This document shows positions 11,401 through 25,135 of a DNA stretch of 64,000 nucleotides, piece by piece; the stretch's first letter is position 1; every line of letters starts with the position of its first letter. Under the pieces are notes generated by a model, which saw only the letters and a program-made list of their open reading frames with translations, did no database searches and was not told where the DNA came from. The DNA is taken from assembly GCF_033115175.1 (NCBI RefSeq), contig NC_084847.1:44377905-44441904 (forward strand), given 5' to 3'. A program made the position numbers and the translations under genes. This DNA comes from Lepus europaeus. Taxonomy: Eukaryota; Chordata; Mammalia; Lagomorpha; Leporidae.

Positions 11401-14354
11401 CACCCAGACCCTCCGTCAGGTCGCTGCATCCTGCTGGCCCCCAGCCCCTCCCTCAGGTCTCTGTTCACCCTTGCTGGCCCTCGGCCCCTCCGTCAGGTCC
11501 TGTTTCCTTGCTGGTCCTCAGCCCCTCATTCAGGTCCCCCTACGCAGCCGGCCCCAGCACATCTCTCAGGTCCCTGTTCACCCTTGCTGGCGCCCAGCTC
11601 TTCCCTCAGGTGCCTGTTCACACCTGCTGGCCCCCAGGCCCTCCCTCAGGTCCCTGTTCACCCCTGCTGCCCCCAGCCCCTCCCTCTGTTCCCTGTTCCC
11701 CTGTTGCGCACCAGCACCTCCCTCAGGTCCCCATACCTTGCTGGCCCTTAGCACCTCCCTCAGGTCCCCGTACCCTGCTGGCCCCCAGCACCACTCTCAG
11801 GTCCCTGTCCGCTGCTGGCCCCCTCCCATCTCTCAGTTTCCATACCCTTGCTGTCCCCCAGCCCCTTCCTCAGGTCCCTGTACCCTGTTGCCCAAGCCCC
11901 ACACTCAGGTCCCCATACCCTGCAAGCTCCAGCCCCTCCCTCAGGTCCCCATACCCTGCTGGCCCCCAGCACCTCCCTCAGGTCCCTGTTCCCCTGCTAG
12001 CCCCCCAACCCCATCCTCAGGTCACCTTACCCTGTTGGCCCCCAGCCCCTCCCTCAGGATCCTGTTCACCCATGCTGGCCCCCAGCCCTTTCTTCAGGTC
12101 CCTTTTCACCACTTCTGACCCCAGCCCCTTCCTCAGGTCTCTGTTCCCCTGCTGGCCCCAGCCCCTTCCTCAGGTCACTCTTCCCCTACTGGCCCCCAGC
12201 CCCTGCTTCAGGTCCCAATTCCTCTGCTGGCCCCCAGACCTTCCCTCAGGTGCCCGTATCCTGCTATCCCCCAGCACCTCTCTCTGGTCCCCGTACCCTG
12301 CTGACCCCCAGACCCTCCCTCAGTTCCCTGTTCACCCCTGCTGGCTCCGAGCCCCTCCCTCAGGTCCGTGTTCACTCCTGCTAGTGTACAGCTTCTCCCT
12401 CAGGTCCCTGTTCCCCTGCTGGCGCCCAGCCCCTCTCTCAGGTCCCTGTACCCTACTGTTCCCCGACCCTCCCTCAGGTCCCTGTTCTCCTGCTTGCCCA
12501 AGGTCACTCCTTCAGGTCCATGTTCCCCTACTGGCCCTCGGCCCTTCCGCAAGGTCGCTGTTAACCCTCATGGCCCCCGACACATAACCAGTTCCCTGTT
12601 GAACCCTGCTGGCCCACAGCCTCTCTCTCAGGTCCCCGTACCCTGCTGGCCCCCAGCACCTCTCTCAGGTCCCCATATCCTGCTGACCCCTGCCCTTCCC
12701 TCAGGTCCCTGTTCCCCTGCTGACTTACGGCTCCTAACTTAGGTCCTTGTTCCTGCTGGCCCCCAGCACATTCTTTAGGTCACTGTTCTCCTCTGATGGC
12801 CCATGGCCCCTCCCTCAGGACCCCCTACGGTTCTGGCCCCCAGCCCCTCCCTCAGGTCCCTGTTCCCCTGCTGCCCCCAGCCCTTCCCTCATGTCACTGT
12901 TCCCTGCAGGCCCCCGGCCCCTCCCTCAGGATCACGTTCCCTTCCTGGCCTTCAGCCTCTCCCTTAGATCCCCATACCCTGCTGGCCCTCAATATCTCTC
13001 TCAGGCCCCCGTACCCTGCTGACCCCCAGCACCCCTCTCAGGTCCCTGTTCAACCTTGCTGGCCCCCGGCACCTCCCTCAGGTCCCTATTCCCCTGCTAG
13101 CACCCAGCCCCTCCCTCAGAATCCTGTTCCCCCTGTTGGCCCATGGCCTCTCCTCAAGTCCCTGTTCACCCCTGCTGGCCCCCAGCCCCTCCCTCGGGTC
13201 GCTGTACCCTTCTGGCCCCGGCCCCTCTCTCAGGTCACTGTTCTCCTGCTGGCCCCCAGACCCGCCCTCCAGTCCCTGTTCACCCCTGCTGGACCCCTGC
13301 CCCTCCATCAGTTCCCTGTCCCCCTGCTGGCCCCCAGCCCCTTCCTCAGGTCCCTGTTCTCCCCTTGTGGCCCCCAGCTCCTCCCTCAAATCCCTGTTCA
13401 CCTCTGGTGGCCCCCAACACCTCCCTCAGGACCCCATACTCTGCTGGCCCTGGAACCTCTCTCAATTCCCTATTCCCAGGCTAGCACCCCGCCCCTCCGT
13501 CAGGTCGCTGCATTCTGCTGGCTGCCAGCCCCTCCCTCAGGTCTCTGTTCACCCTTGCTGGTCCCCAGCCCCTCCTTCAGGTCCCCTAACCTGCTGGCCC
13601 CAGCACATCTCTCAGGTCGCTATTCACCCCTGACTGCCCCCAGCCCTTCCCTTAGTTGCCTGTTCACACCTGCTGGCCCCCAGGCCCTCCCTCAGGTCCC
13701 TGTTCACCCCTGCTGCCCCCAGCCCCTCCCTCTGGTCCCTGTTCCCCTGCTGCCCACCAGAACCTCCCTCAGGTCCCCATACCTTGCTGGCCCTCAGCAC
13801 CTCCCTCAGGTCCCTGTTCACAGGTGCTGGCCTGTGGCCCCTCCCTCAGGTGTCTGTTCTCCTGCTGGCACCCATCCCCTCCATCAGGTCCCCGTACTCT
13901 GCTGCCCCAGCCCCACACTCAGGTCCCCGTACAATGCTAGCCCCAGCCCCTTCCTGAGGTCCCCGTAACCTGCTGGCCCCCAGCCCCTCCCTCAGGTCCC
14001 TGTTCCCCTGCTGGCCACCTCCATTCTCTCAGTTTCCATACCCTTGCTGTCCTCCAGCCCCTCCCTCAGGTCCCTGTTCCCCTGCTAGCCCCCAACCCCT
14101 CCCTCAGGTCACCTTACCCTGTTGGCCCCCAGCCCCTCCCTCAGGTCACTGTTCCCCTGCTGGCCCCCTCCATTCTCTCAGTTTCCATACCCTGCTGGCC
14201 CCCAGCCCCTCCCTCAGGTCCCTGTACCCTGCTGCCCCAGCCCCACACTCAGGTCCCAATACCTTGCTAGCCCCAGCCCCTTCCTCAGGTCCCCATAACC
14301 TGCTGGCCCCCAGAACCTCCCTCAGGTCCCTGTTCCCCTGCTAACCCCCAACCC

Positions 14355-17300
14355 CTCCCTCAGGTCACCTTACCCTGTTGGCCCCCAGCCCCTCCCTCAG
14401 GACCCTGTTCACCCATGCTGACCCCCAGCCCCTTCTTCAGGTCCCTGTTCACCACTTCTGCCCCAGCCCCTCCCTCAAGTCTCTGTTTTCTTGCTGGCCC
14501 CAGCCCCTTCCTCAGGTCACTCTTCCCCTACTGGCCCCCAGCCCCTCCTTCAGGTCCCCATTCCCCTGCTGGCCCCCAGACCCTCCCTCAGGTGCCCGTA
14601 TCCTGCTGTCCCCCAGCACCTCTCTCTGGTCCCCGTACCCTGCTTGCCCCCAGACCCTCCCTCAGTTCCCTGTTCACCCCTGCTGGCTCCGAGCACGTCC
14701 CTCAGGTCCGTGTTCACCCCTGCTGGCCTACAGCTTCTCCCTCAGGTCCCTGTTCCGCTGCTGGCCTACGGATCCTCCCTCAGGTCCTTCTTCCTGCTGA
14801 CCCCATCCTCTCTCTCAGTTCCCTGTTCATCCCCGTTGACCCCTGGAAACTCCCTCAGGAACCAGTACCCTGCTGCCCCCCAGCCCCTCCCTCAGGTCCC
14901 TGTTCTCTGCTGGCCCCCGGTCCCTCCCTCAGGTCCCCTTACCTGGCTGACCCTAGCCCCTCCCTCAGGTCCCTGTGCCCCTGCTTACTCCCAGCCCCTC
15001 CCTCAGGTCCCTGTTCACCTCTGATGGCCCCCAGTGCCTCCCTCAGTTCTCTGTTCCGCTACTGGTCCCCAACCCCTCCCTCAGGTCCCACTTCACCCCA
15101 GCTGGCCTCCAGCCCCTCCCTCAGGTCCCTGTTACCCTGATGGCCACCAACCACTTCTCGGGTCCCTGTTCACCCACGCTGGCCCCCGGGTCCTCCCTCA
15201 GGTCCCTGTTCAACTGCTGGCTCCCAGAACCTCACATAGGTACCTGTACCCTTCTGGCCCCCAGCAACTCCCTCAGGTCCCTGTTCCCTGCTGCATCCGG
15301 CCCCTCCCTCAGTTTACTGTTCCCCTGCTAGCCCCTGGCCCCTCTCTCAGGTCCCCATACCCTGCTGTCCCCCAGTAGCTCTCTCAGATTCCAGTACCCT
15401 GCTGGCCCACAGCCCTTCCCTCAGGCCCCTATTCATCCCTGCTGGCAACCAGCCCCTCTCTGGACCCTGGACCCTGCTGCCCCTAGCCCCTCCCTCAAGT
15501 CCCTGTTCCCTTGCTGCCCCCAGCCCCGCCCTCAGGTCCCCATACTTTGCTGCCCCCAGCATCTCTCTCAGGTCCCCATACCCAGCTGGCCTGCAGCCCC
15601 TCCCTCAGGTTCCCGTTCATCCCTGTTCTCCCCTGGCCCCTCCCTCAGATCCCCATACCCTAGTGGTCCCTGGCCCATCTATCAGGTCCCCGTATCCTGG
15701 TGGCCCCCAGATCCTTTCTCAGTTCCCAGTAACCTGCTGGCCCCCAGCACCTCCCTATGTTCCCCGTACCCTGTTGTCACCAGCACCTCTCTCAGGTCCC
15801 TGTTCACCCCTCCGGGTACCTAACTCCTCCTTTAGGACCCCGTACCCTGCTGGCCCCCAGCCACTCCCTCAGGTCCCTGTTCCCCTGCTGACCAACGGCT
15901 CCTAACTTAGGTCCTTGTTCCTGCTGGCCCCCAGCCCTTTCTTTAGGTCCCTGTTCACCCCTGATGGCCCCAGGCCCCTCCCTCAGGACCCCATACCCTG
16001 CTAGTCCCCAACCCCTCAGTCAGGTCTCTGTTCCCTGCTGGCCCCCGGCTCCTCCCTCATGTTCCTATTCAGCCCTGCTGGCCCCCGGACCCTCCATCAG
16101 TTCCCTGTTCCCCTGCTGTCCCACGGCCCCTCCCTTATGTCACTGTTCACACCTGCTGCCCCCGGGCTCCGTAGGTCTCCGTTCCCCTGCTGGCCCCAGC
16201 CCCTTCCTCAGGCCCATGTTCCACTCCAGACGCCCAGACGCTCCCTCAGATCCCCGTACCAAGCTGGCCCCCAGCCCCTCCATAATGTCCCTGATAACCC
16301 TGATGTCCACCATCCCCAAACTCAGATCCCTGTTCATCCCTGCTGGTCCGCAGCCTCTCTCTCAGGTCCCCGTACCCTGCTGGCCTGCAGCCCCTCCCTA
16401 GGTCCCTAATCACCCCTGTTGGCCCCTGGCCCCTCCATCAGGACCCTGTACCCTACTGGTCCATGGCCCATCTCTCAGGAACCTGTATCCTCTAGCCCCC
16501 ACCTCCTTTCTCAGTTCCCTGTACCCTGCTGACCCCAGCACCTCCCTCAGTTCCACGTACCCTGCTGGCCAATAGCACATCTCTCAGGTCCCTGTTCACC
16601 CCTCCGGGTCCCTAACCCCTCCTTTAGGACCCCGTACCCTGCTGGCCCCCAGCCACTCCCTCAGGTCCCTGTTCCCCTGCTGACCGAAGGCTCCTAACTT
16701 AGGTCCTTGTTCCAGCTGGCCTCCAGCCCTTTCTTTAGGTCCCTGTTCACCCCTGATGGCCCCCGGACCCTCCCTCAGGACCCCATACCCTGCTAGTCCC
16801 CAGCCCCTCAATTAGGTCCCTGTTCCCTGCTGGCCCCCGGCTTCTCCCTCAGGTTCCTATTCACCCCTGCTGGCTCCCGGACCCTCCCTCAGGTCCCTGT
16901 TCTCCTGCTGGCCCAAGGCCCCTCCCTCAGGTCCATGTTCCCCTACTGGCCCCCAGCCCATTCCTCAGGTCCCTGTTCCCCTCCTGACCCACAGACCCTC
17001 CCTAAGATCCCCGTACCAAGCTGGCTCCGGCCCTTCCCTAAGGTCCCTGTTGACCCTGATGGCTCCCGACCCCTAACTAGGTTCCTGTTCACCCCTGCTG
17101 GCCCACAGCCTCTCTCTCAGGTCCCCGTACCCTGCTGGCCCCCAGCACCTCTCTCAGGTCCCCATATCCTGCTGACCCCTGCCCTTCCCTCAGGTCCCTG
17201 TTCCCCTGCTGACTTACGGCTCCTAACTTAGGTCCTTGTTCCTGCTGGCCCCCAGCCCATTCTTTAGGTCCCTGTTCACCTCTGATGGCCCCTGGCCCCT

Positions 17301-19313
17301 CCCTCAGGACCCCGTACCCTGCTGGCCCCCAGCCCCTCCCTCAGGTCCCTGTTCCCCTGCTGCCCCCAGCCCTTCCCTCAGGTCACTGTTTCCTGCTGGC
17401 CCCCGGACCCTCCCTCAGGATCGTGTTCCCCTGCTGGCCTAGAGCCTCTCCATCAGATCCCCATACCCTGCTGGCCCTCAACACCTCTCTCAGGTCCCCG
17501 TACCCTGCTGACCCCAGCACCTCTCTCAGGTCCCTGTTCAACCTTGCTGGCCCCCGGCACCTCCATCAGGTCCCTAGTCCCCTGCCAGCACCCAGCCCCT
17601 CCCTCAGAATCCTGTTCCCCAGGATTCTGGCACATGGCCTCCCCTCAAGTCCCTGTTCACCTATGCTGGCCCCCGGCCCCTCTCTGAGGTCACTCACTGT
17701 TCACCCCTGCTGGCCCCCGGCCCCTCTCTCCGGTCACTGTTCTCTTGCTGGCCCCCAGACCCACCCTCCAGTCTCTGTTCACCCCTGCTGCCCCCTGCCC
17801 CTCCATCAGTTCCCTGTCCCCCTGCTGCTCTCAGCCCCTCCATCAGGTCCCTGTCCCCCTGCTGGCCCTCAGCCCCTTCCTCAGGTCCCTATTCTCCTCT
17901 TCTGGCCCCCAGCCCCTCCCTCAAGTTCCTGTTCACACCTGCTGGCCCCCAACACCTCCCTCAGGACCCCATACTCTGTTGGCTCTGGCACCTCCCACAA
18001 TTCCCTATTCCCAGGATAGCACTCAGCCCCTCCATCAGGTCCCAGTCCGCCTGCTGGCCCTCAGGCCCTTCCACAGGTCCCTATTCTCCTCTTCTGGCCC
18101 CCAGCCCCTCCCTCAAGTTCCGGTTCACCCATGGTGGCCCCCAGCACCTCCCTCAGGACCCCATACTCTGCTGGCTCTGGCACCTCCCACAATACCCTAT
18201 TCCCAGGCTAGCACCCAGCCCCTCCATCAGGTCCCTGTGTGCCTGCTGGCCCTCAGGCCCTTCCTCAGGACCCTGTTCACCCATGCTGGCCCCCAGCCCC
18301 TTCTTCAGGTCCCTGTTCACCACTTCCTACCCCAGCCCCTCACTCAGTTCTCTGTTCACCTGCTGGCCCCAGCCCCTCCCTCAGGTCCCTGTTCCCCTGC
18401 TTACTCCCAGCCCCTCCCTCAGGTCCCTGTTCACCTCTGATGGCCCCCAGCGCCTCCCTCAGTTCTCTGTTCCACTACTGGTCCCCAGCCCCTCCCTCAG
18501 GTCCCGGTTCTCTGCTGGCCACCAGCCCCTCCCTCACGTCCTACTTCACCCCTGCTGGCCTCCAGCCCCTCCCTCAGGTCCCTGTTACCCTGATGGCCAC
18601 CAACCACTTCTCGGGTCCCTGTTCACCCACGCTGGCCCCCGGGTCCTCCCTCAGGTCCCTGTTCAACTGCTGGCCCCCAGAACCTCACACAGGTACCTGT
18701 ACCCTTCTGGCCCCCAGCAACTCCCTCAGGTCCCTGTTCCCTGCTGCACCTGGCCCCTCCCTCAGTTTACTGTTCCCCTGCTAGCCCCTGGCCCCTCTCT
18801 CAGGTCCCCATACCCTGCTGTCCCCCAGTAACTCTCTCAGATTCCAGTACCCTGCTGGCCCGCAGCCCTTCCCTCAGGTCCCTATTCATCCCTGCTGGCC
18901 CCCAGACCCTCTCTGGACCCTGGACCCTGCTGCCCCTAGCCCCTCCCTCAAGTCCCTGTTCCCTTGCTGCCCATAGCCCCTCCCTCAGGTCCCCATACTT
19001 TGCTGCCCCCAGCATCTCTCTCAGGTCCCCATACCCTGCTGGCCTGCAGCCCCTCCCTCAGGTTCCTGTTCATCCCTGTTCTCCCCTGGCCCCTCCCTCA
19101 GATCCCCATACCCTAGTGGTCCCCGGCCCATCTATCAGGTCCCCGTATCCTGCTGGCCCCCAGATCCTTTCTCAGTTTCCCGTACCCTGCTGGCCCCTAG
19201 CACCTCCCTATGTTCCCCGTACCCTGCTGTCACCAGCACCTCTCTCAGGTCCCTGTTCAACCCTCCTTGACCCTGTCCCCTTCTTCGGAAGCCCGTACCC
19301 TGCTGCCCCACCA
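14355..19313 (+). repeat. Higher-order repeat, tandem copy I (4,959 bp)
   Basis: First of two adjacent, nearly identical blocks. It starts at CTCCCTCAGGTCACC and its end is set by the same sequence restarting at 19,314. Landmarks recur 4,959-4,960 bp later throughout, for example 15,152 with 20,111 and 18,605 with 23,565. Differences seen by eye from copy II are at 15,532, 15,614, two near 16,160-16,173 (one a 1-base indel), two near 16,811-16,813 and one near 17,165. That is about seven in 4.96 kb. Confidence 0.93.
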
Positions 19314-22300
19314 CTCCCTCAGGTCACCTTACCCTGTTGGCCCCCAGCCCCTCCCTCAGGACCCTGTTCACCCATGCTGACCCCCAGCCCCTTCTTCAGG
19401 TCCCTGTTCACCACTTCTGCCCCAGCCCCTCCCTCAAGTCTCTGTTTTCTTGCTGGCCCCAGCCCCTTCCTCAGGTCACTCTTCCCCTACTGGCCCCCAG
19501 CCCCTCCTTCAGGTCCCCATTCCCCTGCTGGCCCCCAGACCCTCCCTCAGGTGCCCGTATCCTGCTGTCCCCCAGCACCTCTCTCTGGTCCCCGTACCCT
19601 GCTTGCCCCCAGACCCTCCCTCAGTTCCCTGTTCACCCCTGCTGGCTCCGAGCACGTCCCTCAGGTCCGTGTTCACCCCTGCTGGCCTACAGCTTCTCCC
19701 TCAGGTCCCTGTTCCGCTGCTGGCCTACGGATCCTCCCTCAGGTCCTTCTTCCTGCTGACCCCATCCTCTCTCTCAGTTCCCTGTTCATCCCCGTTGACC
19801 CCTGGAAACTCCCTCAGGAACCAGTACCCTGCTGCCCCCCAGCCCCTCCCTCAGGTCCCTGTTCTCTGCTGGCCCCCGGTCCCTCCCTCAGGTCCCCTTA
19901 CCTGGCTGACCCTAGCCCCTCCCTCAGGTCCCTGTGCCCCTGCTTACTCCCAGCCCCTCCCTCAGGTCCCTGTTCACCTCTGATGGCCCCCAGTGCCTCC
20001 CTCAGTTCTCTGTTCCGCTACTGGTCCCCAACCCCTCCCTCAGGTCCCACTTCACCCCAGCTGGCCTCCAGCCCCTCCCTCAGGTCCCTGTTACCCTGAT
20101 GGCCACCAACCACTTCTCGGGTCCCTGTTCACCCACGCTGGCCCCCGGGTCCTCCCTCAGGTCCCTGTTCAACTGCTGGCTCCCAGAACCTCACATAGGT
20201 ACCTGTACCCTTCTGGCCCCCAGCAACTCCCTCAGGTCCCTGTTCCCTGCTGCATCCGGCCCCTCCCTCAGTTTACTGTTCCCCTGCTAGCCCCTGGCCC
20301 CTCTCTCAGGTCCCCATACCCTGCTGTCCCCCAGTAGCTCTCTCAGATTCCAGTACCCTGCTGGCCCACAGCCCTTCCCTCAGGCCCCTATTCATCCCTG
20401 CTGGCAACCAGCCCCTCTCTGGACCCTGGACCCTGCTGCCCCTAGCCCCTCCCTCAAGTCCCTGTTCCCTTGCTGCCCCCAGCCCCGCCCACAGGTCCCC
20501 ATACTTTGCTGCCCCCAGCATCTCTCTCAGGTCCCCATACCCAGCTGGCCTGCAGCCCCTCCCTCAGGTTCCTGTTCATCCCTGTTCTCCCCTGGCCCCT
20601 CCCTCAGATCCCCATACCCTAGTGGTCCCTGGCCCATCTATCAGGTCCCCGTATCCTGGTGGCCCCCAGATCCTTTCTCAGTTCCCAGTAACCTGCTGGC
20701 CCCCAGCACCTCCCTATGTTCCCCGTACCCTGTTGTCACCAGCACCTCTCTCAGGTCCCTGTTCACCCCTCCGGGTACCTAACTCCTCCTTTAGGACCCC
20801 GTACCCTGCTGGCCCCCAGCCACTCCCTCAGGTCCCTGTTCCCCTGCTGACCAACGGCTCCTAACTTAGGTCCTTGTTCCTGCTGGCCCCCAGCCCTTTC
20901 TTTAGGTCCCTGTTCACCCCTGATGGCCCCAGGCCCCTCCCTCAGGACCCCATACCCTGCTAGTCCCCAACCCCTCAGTCAGGTCTCTGTTCCCTGCTGG
21001 CCCCCGGCTCCTCCCTCATGTTCCTATTCAGCCCTGCTGGCCCCCGGACCCTCCATCAGTTCCCTGTTCCCCTGCTGTCCCACGGCCCCTCCCTTATGTC
21101 ACTGTTCACACCTGCTGCCCCAGGGCTCCGTCAGGTCTCCGTTCCCCTGCTGGCCCCAGCCCCTTCCTCAGGCCCATGTTCCACTCCAGACGCCCAGACG
21201 CTCCCTCAGATCCCCGTACCAAGCTGGCCCCCAGCCCCTCCATAATGTCCCTGATAACCCTGATGTCCACCATCCCCAAACTCAGATCCCTGTTCATCCC
21301 TGCTGGTCCGCAGCCTCTCTCTCAGGTCCCCGTACCCTGCTGGCCTGCAGCCCCTCCCTAGGTCCCTAATCACCCCTGTTGGCCCCTGGCCCCTCCATCA
21401 GGACCCTGTACCCTACTGGTCCATGGCCCATCTCTCAGGAACCTGTATCCTCTAGCCCCCACCTCCTTTCTCAGTTCCCTGTACCCTGCTGACCCCAGCA
21501 CCTCCCTCAGTTCCACGTACCCTGCTGGCCAATAGCACATCTCTCAGGTCCCTGTTCACCCCTCCGGGTCCCTAACCCCTCCTTTAGGACCCCGTACCCT
21601 GCTGGCCCCCAGCCACTCCCTCAGGTCCCTGTTCCCCTGCTGACCGAAGGCTCCTAACTTAGGTCCTTGTTCCAGCTGGCCTCCAGCCCTTTCTTTAGGT
21701 CCCTGTTCACCCCTGATGGCCCCCGGACCCTCCCTCAGGACCCCATACCCTGCTAGTCCCCAGCCCCTCAGTAAGGTCCCTGTTCCCTGCTGGCCCCCGG
21801 CTTCTCCCTCAGGTTCCTATTCACCCCTGCTGGCTCCCGGACCCTCCCTCAGGTCCCTGTTCTCCTGCTGGCCCAAGGCCCCTCCCTCAGGTCCATGTTC
21901 CCCTACTGGCCCCCAGCCCATTCCTCAGGTCCCTGTTCCCCTCCTGACCCACAGACCCTCCCTAAGATCCCCGTACCAAGCTGGCTCCGGCCCTTCCCTA
22001 AGGTCCCTGTTGACCCTGATGGCTCCCGACCCCTAACTAGGTTCCTGTTCACCCCTGCTGGCCCACAGCCTCTCTCTCAGGTCCCCGTACCCTGCTGGCC
22101 CCCAGCACCTCTCTCAGGTCCTCATATCCTGCTGACCCCTGCCCTTCCCTCAGGTCCCTGTTCCCCTGCTGACTTACGGCTCCTAACTTAGGTCCTTGTT
22201 CCTGCTGGCCCCCAGCCCATTCTTTAGGTCCCTGTTCACCTCTGATGGCCCCTGGCCCCTCCCTCAGGACCCCGTACCCTGCTGGCCCCCAGCCCCTCCC

Positions 22301-24273
22301 TCAGGTCCCTGTTCCCCTGCTGCCCCCAGCCCTTCCCTCAGGTCACTGTTTCCTGCTGGCCCCCGGACCCTCCCTCAGGATCGTGTTCCCCTGCTGGCCT
22401 AGAGCCTCTCCATCAGATCCCCATACCCTGCTGGCCCTCAACACCTCTCTCAGGTCCCCGTACCCTGCTGACCCCAGCACCTCTCTCAGGTCCCTGTTCA
22501 ACCTTGCTGGCCCCCGGCACCTCCATCAGGTCCCTAGTCCCCTGCCAGCACCCAGCCCCTCCCTCAGAATCCTGTTCCCCAGGATTCTGGCACATGGCCT
22601 CCCCTCAAGTCCCTGTTCACCTATGCTGGCCCCCGGCCCCTCTCTGAGGTCACTCACTGTTCACCCCTGCTGGCCCCCGGCCCCTCTCTCCGGTCACTGT
22701 TCTCTTGCTGGCCCCCAGACCCACCCTCCAGTCTCTGTTCACCCCTGCTGCCCCCTGCCCCTCCATCAGTTCCCTGTCCCCCTGCTGCTCTCAGCCCCTC
22801 CATCAGGTCCCTGTCCCCCTGCTGGCCCTCAGCCCCTTCCTCAGGTCCCTATTCTCCTCTTCTGGCCCCCAGCCCCTCCCTCAAGTTCCTGTTCACACCT
22901 GCTGGCCCCCAACACCTCCCTCAGGACCCCATACTCTGTTGGCTCTGGCACCTCCCACAATTCCCTATTCCCAGGATAGCACTCAGCCCCTCCATCAGGT
23001 CCCAGTCCGCCTGCTGGCCCTCAGGCCCTTCCACAGGTCCCTATTCTCCTCTTCTGGCCCCCAGCCCCTCCCTCAAGTTCCGGTTCACCCATGGTGGCCC
23101 CCAGCACCTCCCTCAGGACCCCATACTCTGCTGGCTCTGGCACCTCCCACAATACCCTATTCCCAGGCTAGCACCCAGCCCCTCCATCAGGTCCCTGTGT
23201 GCCTGCTGGCCCTCAGGCCCTTCCTCAGGACCCTGTTCACCCATGCTGGCCCCCAGCCCCTTCTTCAGGTCCCTGTTCACCACTTCCTACCCCAGCCCCT
23301 CACTCAGTTCTCTGTTCACCTGCTGGCCCCAGCCCCTCCCTCAGGTCCCTGTTCCCCTGCTTACTCCCAGCCCCTCCCTCAGGTCCCTGTTCACCTCTGA
23401 TGGCCCCCAGCGCCTCCCTCAGTTCTCTGTTCCACTACTGGTCCCCAGCCCCTCCCTCAGGTCCCGGTTCTCTGCTGGCCACCAGCCCCTCCCTCACGTC
23501 CTACTTCACCCCTGCTGGCCTCCAGCCCCTCCCTCAGGTCCCTGTTACCCTGATGGCCACCAACCACTTCTCGGGTCCCTGTTCACCCACGCTGGCCCCC
23601 GGGTCCTCCCTCAGGTCCCTGTTCAACTGCTGGCCCCCAGAACCTCACACAGGTACCTGTACCCTTCTGGCCCCCAGCAACTCCCTCAGGTCCCTGTTCC
23701 CTGCTGCACCTGGCCCCTCCCTCAGTTTACTGTTCCCCTGCTAGCCCCTGGCCCCTCTCTCAGGTCCCCATACCCTGCTGTCCCCCAGTAACTCTCTCAG
23801 ATTCCAGTACCCTGCTGGCCCGCAGCCCTTCCCTCAGGTCCCTATTCATCCCTGCTGGCCCCCAGACCCTCTCTGGACCCTGGACCCTGCTGCCCCTAGC
23901 CCCTCCCTCAAGTCCCTGTTCCCTTGCTGCCCATAGCCCCTCCCTCAGGTCCCCATACTTTGCTGCCCCCAGCATCTCTCTCAGGTCCCCATACCCTGCT
24001 GGCCTGCAGCCCCTCCCTCAGGTTCCTGTTCATCCCTGTTCTCCCCTGGCCCCTCCCTCAGATCCCCATACCCTAGTGGTCCCCGGCCCATCTATCAGGT
24101 CCCCGTATCCTGCTGGCCCCCAGATCCTTTCTCAGTTTCCCGTACCCTGCTGGCCCCTAGCACCTCCCTATGTTCCCCGTACCCTGCTGTCACCAGCACC
24201 TCTCTCAGGTCCCTGTTCAACCCTCCTTGACCCTGTCCCCTTCTTCGGAAGCCCGTACCCTGCTGCCCCACCA
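19314..24273 (+). repeat. Higher-order repeat, tandem copy II (4,960 bp)
   Basis: Second block of the pair, about 99.8% identical to copy I by eye. The junction at 19,300-19,314 (CCCGTACCCTGCTGCCCCAC running into CTCCCTCAGGTCACC) is repeated at 24,260-24,274, which shows direct tandem duplication by unequal exchange or replication slippage. An assembly artefact that repeated one real block is possible, but the scattered differences argue against a pure copy error. Confidence 0.93.
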
Positions 24274-25135
24274 CTCCCTCAGGTCACCTTACCCTGTTGG
24301 CCCCCAGCCCCTCCCTCAGGACCCTGTTCACCCATGCTGACCCCCAGCCCCTTCTTCAGGTCCCTGTTCACCACTTCTGACCCCAGCCCCTCCCTCAGGT
24401 CTCTGTTTCCCTGCTGGCCCCAGCCCCTTCCTCAGGTCACTCTTCCCCTACTGGCCCCCAGCCCCTCCTTCATGTCCCCATTTTCCTGCTGGCCCCCAGA
24501 CCCTCCCTCAGGTGCCCGTATCCTGCTGTCCCCCAGCACCTCTCTCTGGTCCCCGTACCCTGCTTGCCCCCAGACCCTCCCTCAGTTCCCTGTTCACCCC
24601 TGCTGGCTCCGAGCCCCTCCCTCAGGTCCGTGTTCACCCCTGCTGGCCTACAGCTTCTCCCTCAGGTCCCTGTTCCGCTGCTGGCCTACGGATCCTCCCT
24701 CAGGTCCTTCTTCCTGCTGACCCCATCCTCTCTCTCAGTTTCCTGTTCATCCCCGTTGACCCCTGGAAACTCCCTCAGGAACCAGTACCCTGCTGCCCCC
24801 CAGCCCCTCCCTCAGGTCCCTGTTCACTGCTGGCCCCCGGTCCCTCCCTCAGGTCCCCTTACCTGGCTGACTCTATCCCCTCCCTCAGGTCCCTGTGCCC
24901 CTGCTTACTCCCAGCCCCTCCCTCAGGTCCCTGTTCACCTTTGATGGCCCTCTGTGCCTCCCTCAGTTCTCTGTTCCGCTACTGGTCCCCAACCCCTCCC
25001 TCAGGTCCCACTTCACCCCAGCTGGCCTCCAGCCCCTCCCTCAGGTCCCTGTTACCCTGATGGCCACCAACCACTTCTCGGGTCCCTGTTCACCCACGCT
25101 GGCCCCCGGGTCCTCCCTCAGGTCCCTATTCAACC
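24274..25135 (+). repeat. Partial third copy of higher-order block
   Basis: Matches the first ~860 bp of copies I and II, including the CACTTCTCGGG marker at 25,072, but with more point differences (for example TTTGATGGCCCTCTG against TCTGATGGCCCCCAG). Near 25,130 it jumps to a different set of units, so the block was cut or recombined there. Confidence 0.8.
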
